Of a DNA stretch of 64,000 nucleotides, positions 10,808 through 22,170 are shown piece after piece. The position numbers and the translations under genes are program-made. Below the pieces are notes generated by a model that did no database searches, was not told the origin of the DNA, and saw nothing but the letters and a program-made list of their open reading frames with translations. The stretch's first letter is position 1, and each line of letters opens with the position of its first letter. The stretch is from Pyrocephalus nanus (taxonomy: Eukaryota; Chordata; Aves; Passeriformes; Tyrannidae), in NCBI GenBank assembly GCA_038380795.1, contig CM076263.1:1751001-1815000 (forward strand), written 5' to 3'.

Positions 10808-12476
10808 AGTGACAGAGCAGTGAGGGCCAGCTGCCTTTTCCTGCTGCCCAAGGGTGAGAGGTGAGGCTGGGAAGCCTTAAATCTCTCAACAAAGCCCCAG
10901 CAAGGATGTCACCTCCCCTCTGCCCTCCCTAACCACTTCATCCCACGATATTATGGGTTTGTGCCTCCCAAATTTCTGTTCCTTAAACCCCTGCTCGCCA
11001 CAAACAGGCTCAGCTCTCGCACCATCACTCGCTGATCTGTTCTGCGGCTGCGTGGCTGCTTTTTTATCCACCCTGGGAAAGTGGGAGCAGGGGCAAAGGA
11101 AAGAGAAAGGGTTGGGAAAGGCATCGTGGTTGCTGGGGTGGCACCTCAGATCCCTGCTGCTGCCCCGAGGGGAGAGGGGGGAGGCACCAAGGGCAAGCAC
11201 AGGGAACCCCAGCCAGCATCTGTGCATCCTTCCATCACAGCAGCAGGGAGTCAAGTGTAGTTTAGTAAGTGTTACTTCAACGCAGGAAAAACAGACTTGA
11301 TGCAGGAACAAACTGACCATGAGGTGGAATAAAAATTTTATGTGTTGTCTCTTTTTTCTTTCCCCCCCTTTCACACCTCAGTAGCTCGCGCTGAAGTTGC
11401 CTGGGTGGGTCTGATCTCAGCGCTCGGGTCATTTTATGACTGTTCTTGCTGTTTTCATGGGAGTAAAGTGATTTATGTGCATCTTTGCAGATCTGGGCCT
11501 TTAGCTAATATCGAAGTGCACACCCACACATGCCACTATGGCAACATCTAATAACCCCTGTGTAGAAAAATATTTCCTTTTCATTGTAGCAGTTAAGCTG
11601 GAATTTCTGAGAGGACTGATGGCATGAAGTGCTGAACTCCCACCCAGGTAAATAACAGTTGAGCACGTTATTCTTTCCAAGCCTTTTTTTTTTGAAGAAC
11701 TCCTTGGTGCTTGTCTCTGCTTGATGGGGGATTGTGGGGGGAGGATGAGGCAGCTGGAGCTTGTGTGGCTTCCCAGCTGGAACATCCAGAGCTCCTGTGC
11801 TGGGAAAAATGATCCAGCCAGTGCTGTGGAAGGCAAGCTGGTCCGCAGTGGGGAGGATGCTGAGGTTTGTCCCAGTCTTTTCTCCATAAGTGACTTTCCC
11901 TGCAGGACTTGAATTCCATTTTGGCAGCTCTGGCTCCTCACCCTCCCACTTTAAAGGGCTACATCTTCCCTGGGAGAGGTCTGCACTGTGGTGATGATGG
12001 TGAGATCCCTTCTGGTCCTGGGTTGGGCTCCTGCTCCTCAGCATTTGGGTCCCAAACGCTCAATGTTCTCCAGCGGTGCTGGTTTGCAGGACTTAAGATT
12101 TAACAGCAGTGTTTGGCCCCAGAATGTTGTCTCACCCTGGGTAATACTGAGGGAGGTTATGTGTGGATACCAGGACGAGATCCCTGAAAGCGTTTTGAAG
12201 CTGAGGGGAGAGAGGGGAGGAATAAAATAAAAATAGGAGAATGTTTGTCCCCCCCAGCCAGCAAAGCAGGATTAATGAAATTCTGCAGAGGGCAGAGGGA
12301 GGGCAGCGGCACAGTCAGCAAAAAAATGGATCTGGGTGGCTGTAACATAAATATTGAGGGGGGTGGAGGAGGCTGGAGGCAATGCCCTGCCCTGTGTCGA
12401 GCGCTGCAATTTAAGGCTGCAGTGTCCTCCTCTGGAGAGCAGTGTCTGCACGTGTGTGCCTGCACACTTGGGCACA
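10808..12476. other. Unique noncoding DNA
   Basis: Moderately GC-rich with no recognised gene or element. Overlapping open frames at 10886-11374(-) and 11505-12044(-) are chance frames: they lack any domain, and three frames of similar length overlap in 11501-12044. Confidence 0.5.
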
Positions 12477-12545
12477 ATCACAGCAGCACAGAATGGTTTG
12501 AGTTGGAAGGGACCTTCAAAGTCCAGCCCCACTGCCATGGTCTGG
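12477..12545 (-). mobile_element. CR1 3'-terminal fragment, reverse
   Basis: Reverse copy of the last 70 bases only: 'atcacagcagcacagaatgg', 'tttgagttggaagggacctt' and 'ccactgccatgg'. Confidence 0.85.
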
Positions 12546-13239
12546 CTGAGCATGAGCATGGATAAATGTCATGAGCATGAATAAAGCGGCCCATGGACCC
12601 AGCAAGGTGCTTTGCCTGTCTCTGGAATTCACTGCCATGCTGGTCTTTCTGCAAGCTCGAGGCCAGCAAGGAGCTTGACCTTAACAGAGGAGGGATTTTT
12701 GAGGGTATTCCACCATTGTTCTAGTGCTTTTTTTTTGTGTTATTATTAAAAATACAGGGGAGGATTTTGGTAACGTGCACTCGCTGTTTCATTCACTGGG
12801 AGCAGGATTAGCTCAACACCGGCCATATTTGAAGCCCCTGCCAGCCTCAAAGGCCCTCATTCAGTATCCACTTTGTTTCAACAATTAGCAAGACGAAAGA
12901 GCATCTGGCATGCAAATTGTATGGTAGGACAAATGCCCCGATGTGAGGTCCTGCAATGGCAACCAGTGGTTCAAAACAAACAATAATATCTCTTTCAGTC
13001 AAGAGATCTGCTTTTGGGTTGTCTCCAAATGCCTGTACATTGACACAATAAGGTTGTTTTTTTTTTCCTCATGGTGTCCCTCCAGAGATGGGATATGCGG
13101 CAAGAAAAGCTGCTCTGCTGTGTGCGTCATGAGTTAATTACCAGCTCCTAATCAGGTCTGGTGTGTCTGCCTGACAGGCCATGTCTTGGCTGTCATTGTG
13201 GAGAGGTGCAGCCTGGTGATAAAGCTGAACCTGCTCATC
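12546..13239. other. Unique DNA with candidate regulatory block
   Basis: From about 12770 to 12960 the sequence is repeat-free and holds an inverted pair of SOX-like sites (CTTTGTT at 12871-12877 and ACAAT at 12881-12885), a CAATTAG homeodomain-type site overlapping it, and an octamer ATGCAAAT at 12910-12917. A second such patch is 'agttaattaccagctcctaa' at about 13132-13152. No coding sequence is seen. Confidence 0.35.
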
Positions 13240-13397
13240 ATTGCAAGTTTCTCAGAGAAGCTGAGGCTGCCCCATCCCTGGCAGTGTTCAAGGCCAGGTT
13301 GGACGGGGCTTTGAGCATCCTGGTCTAGTGGAAAGTGTCCCTGCGTAGAACTGGATCATCTTTAGGATCCCTCCCAACCCAAACCGTTCTGTGATCT
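13240..13397 (+). mobile_element. CR1 LINE 3'-end fragment
   Basis: Forward copy from 'gcaagtttctcagagaagct' through 'tggcagtgttcaaggccagg' and 'gtctagtggaaagtgtccct' to 'ccaacccaaaccgttctgtg'. The 'cccatggcaggggt' phrase is deleted. Its 3' end faces the 3' end of the next copy 54 bases away. Confidence 0.88.
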
Positions 13398-13450
13398 TCC
13401 TTCTTGTGTTGAGGAGCTCCTACAAACGGTTCTGGAGCGCTTTGGAGGAG

Positions 13451-13625
13451 AATCACAGAATAGTTTGGGTTGGAAGGGACCCTCAAGGCCATCTAAGTTC
13501 AGCCCCTCTCTGCCATGGGCAAGGACATCTTCAGCAAGATCAGGTTGCTCAGAACCCCATCCAACCTGGCTCTGAATGTTTCCAGGGATGGAATCTACCA
13601 TTCCTCTGGGCAACCTGTTCCAGGG
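13451..13625 (-). mobile_element. CR1 LINE 3'-end fragment, reverse
   Basis: Reverse copy: 'aatcacagaatagtttgggt', 'gccatgggcaaggacatctt', 'aagatcaggttgctcagaac', 'aatgtttccagggatgg' and 'ctgggcaacctgttccagg'. With the preceding forward copy it forms a tail-to-tail pair. Confidence 0.9.
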
Positions 13626-16422
13626 GATGGGTTGGTCTGCACAGTTCCAAAGGCTGATCTAATGGTCTTAAGCCCATGATGATGCTCCTTCTTTCCAACT
13701 GGGTGAATGTCAGGTCCTGTTGTGGGGCCCTGTGCAGGAGAAGGGGAGATCCCAAATCCCCTCTCAGCTTGAAATCACTGGTGGAGAGGAAAAATGGCTT
13801 TTCACTCCTGTCCACTGATCTCACGCAAGGAATGATGCTGACAGGGAACAAGCCAAGCAGCATCTTGCCTTTCTTCAGGGGACCTCCCTGTCTCCCAGTG
13901 AGAGGTGTGGGAAGGACAGCAGTCCCTACTCACAGAGAGCATGAGAAGAAACATTTTCAAAATTTTCTCAAAAATAGGCGAAAAAAATAGGCTTTAGGGT
14001 CAATATTCCCGAAACATCAGTGACAGGGAGCATTGCTGGAAATGGAGGCAGGATTTCATGGGAGGGCACGGGCTTGGTTGCTGCTTTTATGTTTTAGTGT
14101 CCAAGGCAAGGTGGACCCACCCAGTGCTGGTTGCCATTTGAAGGATGTGGATCCTCGTGGCAGGCGTTGTGGGTTGTCCTCCTCTCAGGTGTTAGGACTG
14201 CTGAGGGAACAACCCTTCTGATGGAGTAAAGAAAAAAACTAGAGGATGACTCTCCAAACAAGTTCTGTAGGTACTTGCTTGGAAAGAAAACAGTTGATTT
14301 CTTCTCTTGAGGGTTTTCAGACGCTCTCCTGCATTTGGCTTTGCTGGACAGTTTAAGGGGAAAATGCTGAGAAAGATGAAATTTCCTGTTCAGTCCTCCA
14401 AGTTCTTTCCCCTGAGGCTTGAGGAAGGCTCCCTGGAAGGTCGGCGGCAGCTCCTGCTGTGGCGTGAAGGACTCACTTCCCTCTCCCCCACCACGCCCCT
14501 GTCTCCAGACCCTGCTGTCGCGGGTACAGCTGTGGCCAAGTGGCAGAGTGCAGATGCTCGGGTTTTTTTTTACGAGCTGGCCGAGCCTTCCTTCTGCTGC
14601 CCCCACTCTTTGGCAGAGGATGCTGCAGCTCCGCGCTCGGCATCTGCCGGAGCGCCCGGGGAGGTGGAGGGGATGGCAGGGCGTGAAAGGGAGTTGTAAG
14701 GGACAAGGAGGGGAGGCAGTGGGGTGGCTCAGGCTGGGTGCAGCCCCGGGAGGGCTTGGGGGCAGATCCTATCGCCTCTCCGTGGCTCCTGTTTTCCCTT
14801 CTTCTCCGTGCCTGTTTGTGTTGGATGTCCCAGCACATCGTGCCCTCTTGCAGATGGGCTCTGACCTTGGCTGCTGCCCAGCCTTGCTTTGCTGGGGCAG
14901 GTAGAGAGAGGAGTGATTTTTATTTTTTTTGTTTTTTCTTTTTTGAGGCCAGCACTGAGCCCTTGAGCATTTTCTATATGTGATGAGGTCTGATTCAAGC
15001 CCGTTAACTACCTTCTCCCACTGTTTAAAAAAAATAAAAAAATTGATAATTTATTTTCCCAGGGTTGTGGGAAACTGCACTTACTTGAGCTTGAGTTAAC
15101 TTCAGCTGAGCTTGTTGATCTATCCCAAAGCTCCCGAGTTCAGAAAATAAAAATAAAACAGTGGTAACGATCCCGGTGTGCCCCATGAGAGGCAGAACGG
15201 GGCAAATAGCGAGAGTTTGGGGAGTTTTTGATCTTGTACATTTACGTGATTCATGGAAAATAAACGCACTACAACTTTAAGGCTTTGCCTGCAGCTAAAT
15301 ATAAGGGTGTGCTGGCTCCACCCTGCTGCTCTGTTAGGGATACAGGCATTTATTTTTCTGGGGTGAGGTTTTTTGCTTTATGTTTTATCCCTTCTGTTCT
15401 GTTTGGTTTTGGTGAAACTGCACCATGAAATAGCCGACAGTTTAAGAGAGTGGCCCTCTGGAGCATGCAGGAGAGGTAACTCTTAACATTCTCCCTGTGG
15501 AAAGTTAAAAGGATTGGAACTTAACCAAAATTCAACCCCCACGTAAGTGTTGCGCGCTCTTGTCCGGTGGGGAGATGATGATGGCAGGGATGAAGCCTTG
15601 GGACAGCAAATCTGTTTCAACCTGGCTTTCCCGAGCCCCCAGCCTGCTTGATGTTAAGCCAAACAGCCAGGTTAGCCAGGGGAAGCTGAGCTCTGTGGGT
15701 CGGGCATGGTCAGCCCGTTATTTATTTCCTAAATAATCTTTTTTATTTTTTTTTTTTAGGTGAAAACTCTGCCTATTGGTAAAGCTCAGAGAGGCGGCGG
15801 TGGCAGGGTGTGTTTTCAATCAGCACTTGCTCACTGTAAACTTAGTTTGTCCGGGACTTTCTGTTTTTGAAAGGGAAGTCGGTTCCATCTCCATTTTCTG
15901 TAATCTTCTGCTTATTTTATTAGCTTTTTCCAAAAGGCTGTGTTTCCCCCCGGTGCCTGACCACCTGTTTTCTATGAGCTGCTGAAGGTCCGAGCTCTTG
16001 CTCCGCGTGTGCAGAGCAGATTTCTTTCAACAAGCCAAAAGAAACGACGCAGCTATAGACTAAAAAGGGCAAAAAAACCCACATGCTGTGCTATTTTGGT
16101 AGTAGCAAATTATGCCTCCTACAAATTACCATTGGTTATGAACATTGTCCGTCTGTCTGGATGACAATGTCCTGCTTTCAGACCACTGCTAATACGTTTA
16201 GAATTAGGATAATACCCATTGAACTCCAAAGCAGCTCCTCTTTTCTGAGCCCTGATTTATTCCTACCAGCAAATGTCACATGCAAGTGGAAGTTTTATGG
16301 CTGGATAATTCACAGACTGTTGGGCATCTTATTAGGAAGGACTTGCACTTTTAAAAAAATGACTTTAGGTTTTCCTTTTAGTATTGTAAAACTATCAGTT
16401 GTCTAGATTTTCTTGCTTGCTG
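13626..16422. other. Unique noncoding DNA
   Basis: No gene or element is recognised in about 2.8 kb. The 14.4-14.9 kb part is GC-richer. The 15.0-16.4 kb part is AT-rich and repeat-free, with short A/T runs at about 15026-15047 and 15739-15758. The 15739-15758 run ends in 'tag', like a splice acceptor, but no matching exon is seen. Confidence 0.45.
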
Positions 16423-16912
16423 GCTTTCTCTTTTCTTTTTTTCTCCCCCCCCCTTTTCTTTTTTCTTTTTTTTTCCAACTCTTTCCTTTCTTTTCCCCAC
16501 CCTTTTTCTTTTCTTTCCACTTTTTCTTCCCCGTTTTTCTTTCCCCATTTTTCTTTCCCCCTTTTTCTTTCCCCCTTTCTCTTTCCCCCTTTCTCTTCCC
16601 AGCTTTTCTTTTCCCCTTTTTCTTCCCCCTTTTTCTTTTCCCAATTTTCTTTCCTCCTTTTTCTCCCTCCCTTTTCCTCCCTCCCTTTTCCTCCCTCACT
16701 TTTCTCCCTCCCTTTTTCTCCCCCTCCTCTCCTTCCTTCCTTTTTCTTACACCCCTTTTCTCACCCCCTCTTCTCCTTCTTTCTCTCTTGCCTTATTTTT
16801 CATTTTTTTCTCTCTTCTTTCTTTTCATTTTCATATTACTTTTCCCCACGTTTCCCCCTTTTCCCTCTTTGTCTTTTTTCTTCTTTTTTTTTTCTTTTTT
16901 CCTTTTTTAAAA
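16423..16912 (+). repeat. Long polypyrimidine tract with 14-bp periodicity
   Basis: About 490 bases that are nearly all C and T on this strand. Part of it is a 14-bp tandem array: units near TTTTTCTTTCCCC(A/C) run from 16534 to about 16600, and units near TTTTCCTCCCTCCC run from 16672 to about 16712. The long open frames here (phenylalanine, serine, proline and leucine only, or lysine, glycine and glutamate on the other strand) are artefacts of composition. Such tracts can form triplex (H-DNA). Confidence 0.9.
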
Positions 16913-17825
16913 TTTTTGTTGTTATTTTTGTATCCATTTTAATGGATATTTTCTCTGTTCTTTTCCTTTTGTTCTTTCCAGTGAAGCACAAATTCAAACT
17001 GAGGGTTTACTCCCCTTTCAGTCTTAGCTTCATGAACATCAGCTCTGAAATACCACTCTGAATCCACAGTGAGGACTGTGGTGCTGTAATTACAGTAAGA
17101 AATAGATGAAATGTGATACCTGCAGTATCACAAGCCTATTCAGCATTTGATATGCCTTGCAGAGGTGATTCATGCCCATGTCTTGACCCCTGGTTGGTCT
17201 TTTTACGCAGCGTTTAGTGAATGATGTTTCCAGATGTGGCATTGCGTGGGAGCTCACGGGCAGGGGTGGGAGCAGGGGGAAACCCCTGGTCCTCCAGCTC
17301 AGCAGTGGGGTGTGTGTGTTTGTCTGTGTGTGCTGGGTGAATCCCAGCACAGGAAACCCAGCAGGCAGAGCTTTCTCCTCTCCCACAAGCCCTCTCTGGA
17401 CCAGACTGCCCCTTGCAGCCCAGCAAGGGCAGGTTGTGCACTTTCCAGCTGTGAGGCTTGAGAACAAATGGTTTCTTGTCCCACTTTCACACCACCTGGG
17501 GTTTCCTTTCCAATTTTCCTAAGTCACCTTTTCCACAAATAGGACTGAAAGAAAGAGATGGGCATGTCCATGGGTGCAGGTTGCTTTTCTCCTTCCCTGC
17601 TGCCTGGCACGCTCCCGTTAGAGAGTGTCTGGTTGGCGTTTCTGCAGCATCTCTCTCCCATAACACATCTGTGCTTCACCTCTCTGGGGTTTTCCATGCT
17701 GGTCTTCTGTGCCAAACAGAAGATGGAGGTGAGCTTCTTTACTGACTGCCTGGGAAGAAAACAGTACTGTGGCCACATTTCATGTTGGATGGACTCAGGC
17801 GCTGCTCCAGAATAAATTCAGAGAC
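16913..17825. other. Unique noncoding DNA
   Basis: Sits between the two pyrimidine tracts. It holds a 12-bp palindrome CTGTAATTACAG at 17084-17095 (paired-type homeodomain site) and a short TG-rich run at about 17310-17332. No gene is recognised. Confidence 0.45.
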
Positions 17826-18163
17826 TTCTTCCTTCCTCCTCCTCCTCCCATTTGTTTCTTGTCCTTTCTCTCCTTCTTCTCATCCTCCTCTGTTTCATTT
17901 TCTTCTCCTCCTCTGCTTCTTTTTCTTCTCCTGCTCTGCTTCCTTTTTTTTCTCCTCCTCTCCTTCCTTTCCTTCTCCTCCTCTTCTTCTCTTCTTCTCC
18001 TCCTCATCTTCTTCATTCTGCCTTCTCCTCCCCTTCCTTCTGCCCTCTCCTTCCTCTCCACCCTCTCTTTCCTTCCCCTCCTTCCTTTCTCTCCTTCTTT
18101 TCTCTCCTTCTTTTCTGTTCTTCATTTCTCTACTTCCTTTCTCTCCTTCCTTCTGTTCTTTTG
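17826..18163 (+). repeat. Second long polypyrimidine tract
   Basis: About 340 bases of C and T on the + strand, built from CTTCTCCTC and CTTCCTTTC words, less regular than the tract 900 bases upstream but with the same strand bias. Open frames through it are compositional. Confidence 0.9.
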
Positions 18164-18490
18164 CAAGAAAGGTGTGAGAAGCCTCCATCCCTGTGACGGT
18201 GCTTGCAGAGGGCTCTGTGCACATGGACCGCTTTTTGAACAGGCTTTTATCCACTGCAGGGTGAGTGCAGGGATGGCTGGGCTGCGTGCTCAGATGTTCA
18301 GGAGCTGCTTTAGGTGGTGTTTCAGGTCATAAAACCCAGGTGCTGTGCCCGGGAAGACAGATTGCTGCCACAACTTAAGCAAATCTATCTAAGCCAGGCA
18401 GCCAGGTAGTCAACCACGTGTGTCTGTCTCCATCCCTCTCATGTGTTCCTGGGCAGACTGAGAATGGCTTGGGCATCGAAAGTAAGTCCT
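18164..18490. other. Unique noncoding DNA
   Basis: No feature is recognised. A 'ccactgcagggtgagtgcag' phrase near 18252 resembles adjacent splice signals but encloses no exon. Confidence 0.45.
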
Positions 18491-18890
18491 GTGGGGAGTG
18501 GTTGAGGGAGTTGAGGCTGTTTGTCCTGGAAAATAGGAGGCTCAGGGAGGACCTTCTGACCCTCTACCAGTCCCTGACAGGAGGGTGGAGCCAGGTGGGG
18601 GTCAGGTTCTGCTCCCCAGGAGTAAGGGACAGGATGAGAGGTCATAGTCTCAAGCTTCACCAGGGGAGGTTCAGGTTGGGCATTAGGAGGAATTTCTTCA
18701 CAGAAATGGTAATTAAATATTGGAAGGGCTGCCCAGGAAGGTGGTGGAGTCCCCACCCTGGAGGTGTCCAAGGAATGACTGGGCGTGGCACTCAGTGCTC
18801 TGGGCTGGAGGACAAGCTGGGCATTGATCACAGGTTGGACTCTGATCTTGCAGATCTTTTCCAACCTAATTGATTCTGTGGCTCTCTGAT
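18491..18890 (+). mobile_element. CR1 LINE fragment with ORF2 C-terminal remnant
   Basis: Forward copy of about 400 bases. The frame around 18500-18760 still reads as the C-terminal end of the CR1 reverse-transcriptase ORF: residues such as LRLFVLENRRLREDLLTLYQ, then a QGRFRLGIRRNFFTE stretch. The 3' part carries 'gtggcactcagtgctctggg', 'cacaggttggactctgatct' and 'ttttccaacctaattgattc'. This wording differs from most copies here and marks a different CR1 subfamily. The remnant is not functional. Confidence 0.92.
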
Positions 18891-21223
18891 TGCTGCCCTC
18901 TCAAAGAGAGAGAGAGAGGTGGTGTGTATAGGTGGGAGATGCCTGTTACTGAACACGAGGCCCATATGGATCCCACGGAGCTGGGACTGGCATGAAGTGG
19001 CCCTGAAACTTCTTCAGAGCCTTTGTCATTCGGAGGGGGTCAAACACCTGGAGTAGGAGTGAGTCCCCTCTCCTCTGGGTGGCTCTGGGGGGAGCTGTGT
19101 AGTGAATGCTGGAATGTGGATGTGTAAATCCCTTCCTGCAGGTCCCTGAACTCGTGGCAATGGATAGAAATTACAGGCTGTTTTTGTGGAAGGGTTGGTG
19201 AGCTGCAGCTGATATTGCTCATTCATACACCTTTTCCATCTCCTAAGGGAAGGGGTGCCCGCTGGCAAATTGAGTAAATTCTCTGCAGATCACCTAAAAA
19301 GGGATGTGTCTGTGTGTGTATGTGCTGCAGAGGGGGAGTGCACACTGGTGTGGGTGTTAGCATTTCTAAGAGATGGTGATTCTCCTTTGGGAAGCCTGAG
19401 TGAGCATCACTTCCCGGGAGTTGCCCAATTTAAATCATCTTTGCTCTGTTTTGTGCTATCCATTATTTTGAGCTGTCAACATAAAAGTGCCACAAAGACC
19501 CTGTGAGACGCATCTTTCTGCTTGCCTCTAATAATCCCAGAAACAATCTCTGGTCTCTTTGTCTGGGGCACTCTCTGATGGCTCTCAGTGCTCAATTTTC
19601 TGGAGAGGTGCCACTTTGTGGAACAGTAGGACAATCAGTGAGGCAGTGGCTCAGATCTCCTGCCCTTGGAGAGGCAGGGGAGGAGCAAAGTGGAATTGTG
19701 TTTTGGCCATCATGGTTAATGACTTCTAAGAAAAGCTTTGGTGGCAGCTCAACAAAGGTGATCCTGGCTTGAAAAAAACAGGAGCCTGCATTTAATTTGC
19801 TCCAAAATCTGTCGGGGTTTTTCGTGATCCTTGGTGCTATAGGAGAACGATAAGATCTGGTGTTCAGGTCTGGATTAGGACTTGGAGTCTGAGCCCAACC
19901 AGTCCAAGCCTTGTTTGTCAGGGCCAAGATGAAGTCCAGCAGAGATGAGTGTTGCCTTAGTTTCGTGGCTTTTTGAGGAGTTGGTAGGATCCAGTGATGA
20001 GTCCTTACACTGATAAAGAAAAGGCTGGTGGAACACCAAGGGCCTGTCAGTGCTGTGGATCCATCCTTGGCAGCCCTGAACTGGACAAACACCTGCTGTG
20101 TGTCCTTGGGGATGCCTGCTTTGGTCTGAGGGTGAACCAGAAGGCTTCCTGAGGATTATTTCAGTACTTTGATGCTTTAGTCTTTATGTCTTCCTTCAGG
20201 GCTTGGTAAGGCATCCCATGCCTAACTCAGCAGAGACTTGGGGGAACTCTATGCTGGTGTCTTATTCCCCATCTCCTACTAAAGTGGAGGAACAGCAAGT
20301 GCCTCCTGCATTGCCCAAAATATCTGAAAATATCCAGCATTCCATGTGATGCCAAACTGATTTTGCACTAAACTTTCCTTATCTTACTCATGCTGCTGCC
20401 CTCAGCTTTGCCCTTCTCCTGCCCCTTGTGCCATTGGTCCAGGTCTGCTCACCCAGTAGGACTCCAGTCTGCTTGGAAAATTCTCTTTTTCAAGGGATCA
20501 GCTCAAGGCAGCTGAAAGTACCCCAGTTCCAACTAAAAGTACCCCAGCAGCGCTGCACTGGGGGTTAGAACATTGTTTCTGTTTATTGGTTGAGAATGGC
20601 TCTGTGGTAACCTTTTCCTAGAGATTTTAGGGAGGAAAAAAAAGGCAGAAGGATGGAGTTTGATGTGTTTCTGAGGAACTCCTTCATGCATTGCCTGTGA
20701 TTGCTCTCTCGTTCAACCCTCTGGTCCTGGATGTGGTGTGACACAGAAAGGCACCGAGCTGCACGATAGAAGGAGTGAGGGATGGCTCAGAAAGCAGGTG
20801 AAGAAGGCTGGTATTTCAGCTTTTCTCTAAGTGCATGAAGAAATAAGACTTTACGGAGGTAACTATTAGTTCATGCATTAAAACACATAAATAGCGAGGA
20901 GAAAAAGAACTTTCCAAGTAAGTTTTACAAGAAGAAGTAAGTTTGATTTTTAAATTTTTGCCATGCATACAGAAGCACTTCTGAGTCTGTTTAATCTTGA
21001 AACTTGATCCTTAGAGCAGCCACTGTCAGGGGCTGTTTTGCATTGGTTTTATGTTGACTGGTACTGCATTTCATCTGCCATTGCACTGCTCAGCCCCTCT
21101 GCCTGCTGCTTGGCTTTCCTGAGTCCTGCTGGAGTGTCTGATGGGTTTTTGTGGCCTCGAAGCCTTATTCAGTTCTGTGCTAAGGCAGCAGCTTTAGTAA
21201 TGAAAAATAAAGTTTTAAATGCT

Positions 21224-21255
<32 letters not shown>

Positions 21256-22170
21256 TGTTGCCGTAATAACGTGATTTTTGCTCAGTCCCATATGGATGGG
21301 GTTGTCCTGGGCTCATTAAAGAACCCACTTAAAGTGGGCTCTGCCTCTGAGGATGTCTCACAGATATCCCCTTGATGTTAGCATGGCCCTTGGATACACC
21401 CAGGTGCTTTCCATGTAGTCTTAGGTCTGGAACTGGGTGGAAAAGCTAAAAATCTAAGGAAAGCTGTTGAGACAAAAATCTAGGCTTGTTTAGCCCTTTA
21501 TGGTTGTGGAAAGAAAAGTTGCAGACTGGACCCCTGAGCAGGCTCAAAGGAAAAGAAAAAAAAAAACAACTCAGTGTGTTTTGAAGAAGGAAAAGAAAAA
21601 GGGCTGAGCTTGATGTGTTGAAGGCAATCTCACGGCTCTGGGATGGCGTGAGCAGTCAGTGTGGCAGCCTTCCCTTCCTGCTCTGGCTGGGGCTGGCAGT
21701 GAGATGGAACTGTGGTCGAGGACAGAACTCTCCCTCTGGCTTTTCTTTGGGTGCGAGGAAGGTGGATTGTTTTCCAGCGATGAAATTCCCTATTGAAAGG
21801 AATTGAATGCTTCCTTCTGGCTCCTGTGAATGGGATGCCCAGGAAGCAGAGCACGCTGGTTCCAATTACCAGCACAGCAAGGCCAACTGCTGCAGTCAGT
21901 CGGGAATTTATACCTTTTCATACTTATTTGATGAGATAAAACCTCCTTTTTTTTTTTTTTTTAATTCATTTTTTTCATTATGATTATTTTTTTTTTCAAT
22001 GCATGTAATGAATTGAAAACAGGAGCCCAGCCAGCCAAGCTGCTTTTGATTCGTTCCCATATTAATATTTTATGTCTCAATATGTGCCTAATGGCTCAAA
22101 TTAGTCAAACTTGCTACCTTAGTTGAGCCCGAAGAAATGGTCCCAAGGAGTGCAGGCTCTTTGATGGACC
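18891..22170. other. Unique noncoding DNA
   Basis: A GA dinucleotide run lies at 18905-18918, a 12-bp direct repeat AAAGTACCCCAG at 20515-20526 and 20536-20547, a polyadenylation-like site at 21206-21253 (listed separately) and a T-rich patch at about 21952-21996. No gene is recognised. Confidence 0.45.
21010..21253 (+). pseudogene. Possible retrocopied mRNA 3' end (AATAAA plus A26)
   Basis: AATAAA at 21206-21211 is followed 16 bases later by an uninterrupted run of 26 A (21228-21253), the spacing of a real mRNA 3' end joined to a poly(A) tail. The left limit is a guess. No source gene is recognised, and the open frame at 21038-21229 has no known domain. I found no convincing target-site duplication. 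It could instead be a chance A-run beside a signal-like hexamer. Confidence 0.3.

Noticed and set aside
16399..17061. Long open frame of 220 codons on + and lysine/glycine-rich frames on -
   Set aside because: They lie in a polypyrimidine tract. The residues simply reflect C/T-only or A/G-only codons, and several frames are open at once.
17769..18332. 187-codon open frame
   Set aside because: It runs through the second polypyrimidine tract. It is composition, not a protein.
20515..20547. 12-bp direct repeat AAAGTACCCCAG with 21-bp period
   Set aside because: Only two copies and no continuation. A local slip-type duplication.
21251..21475. AAAGCTGTTG after the A-run at 21251 and again near 21466 as a target-site duplication
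   Set aside because: Both copies lie downstream of the A-run. A target-site duplication must flank the insert.
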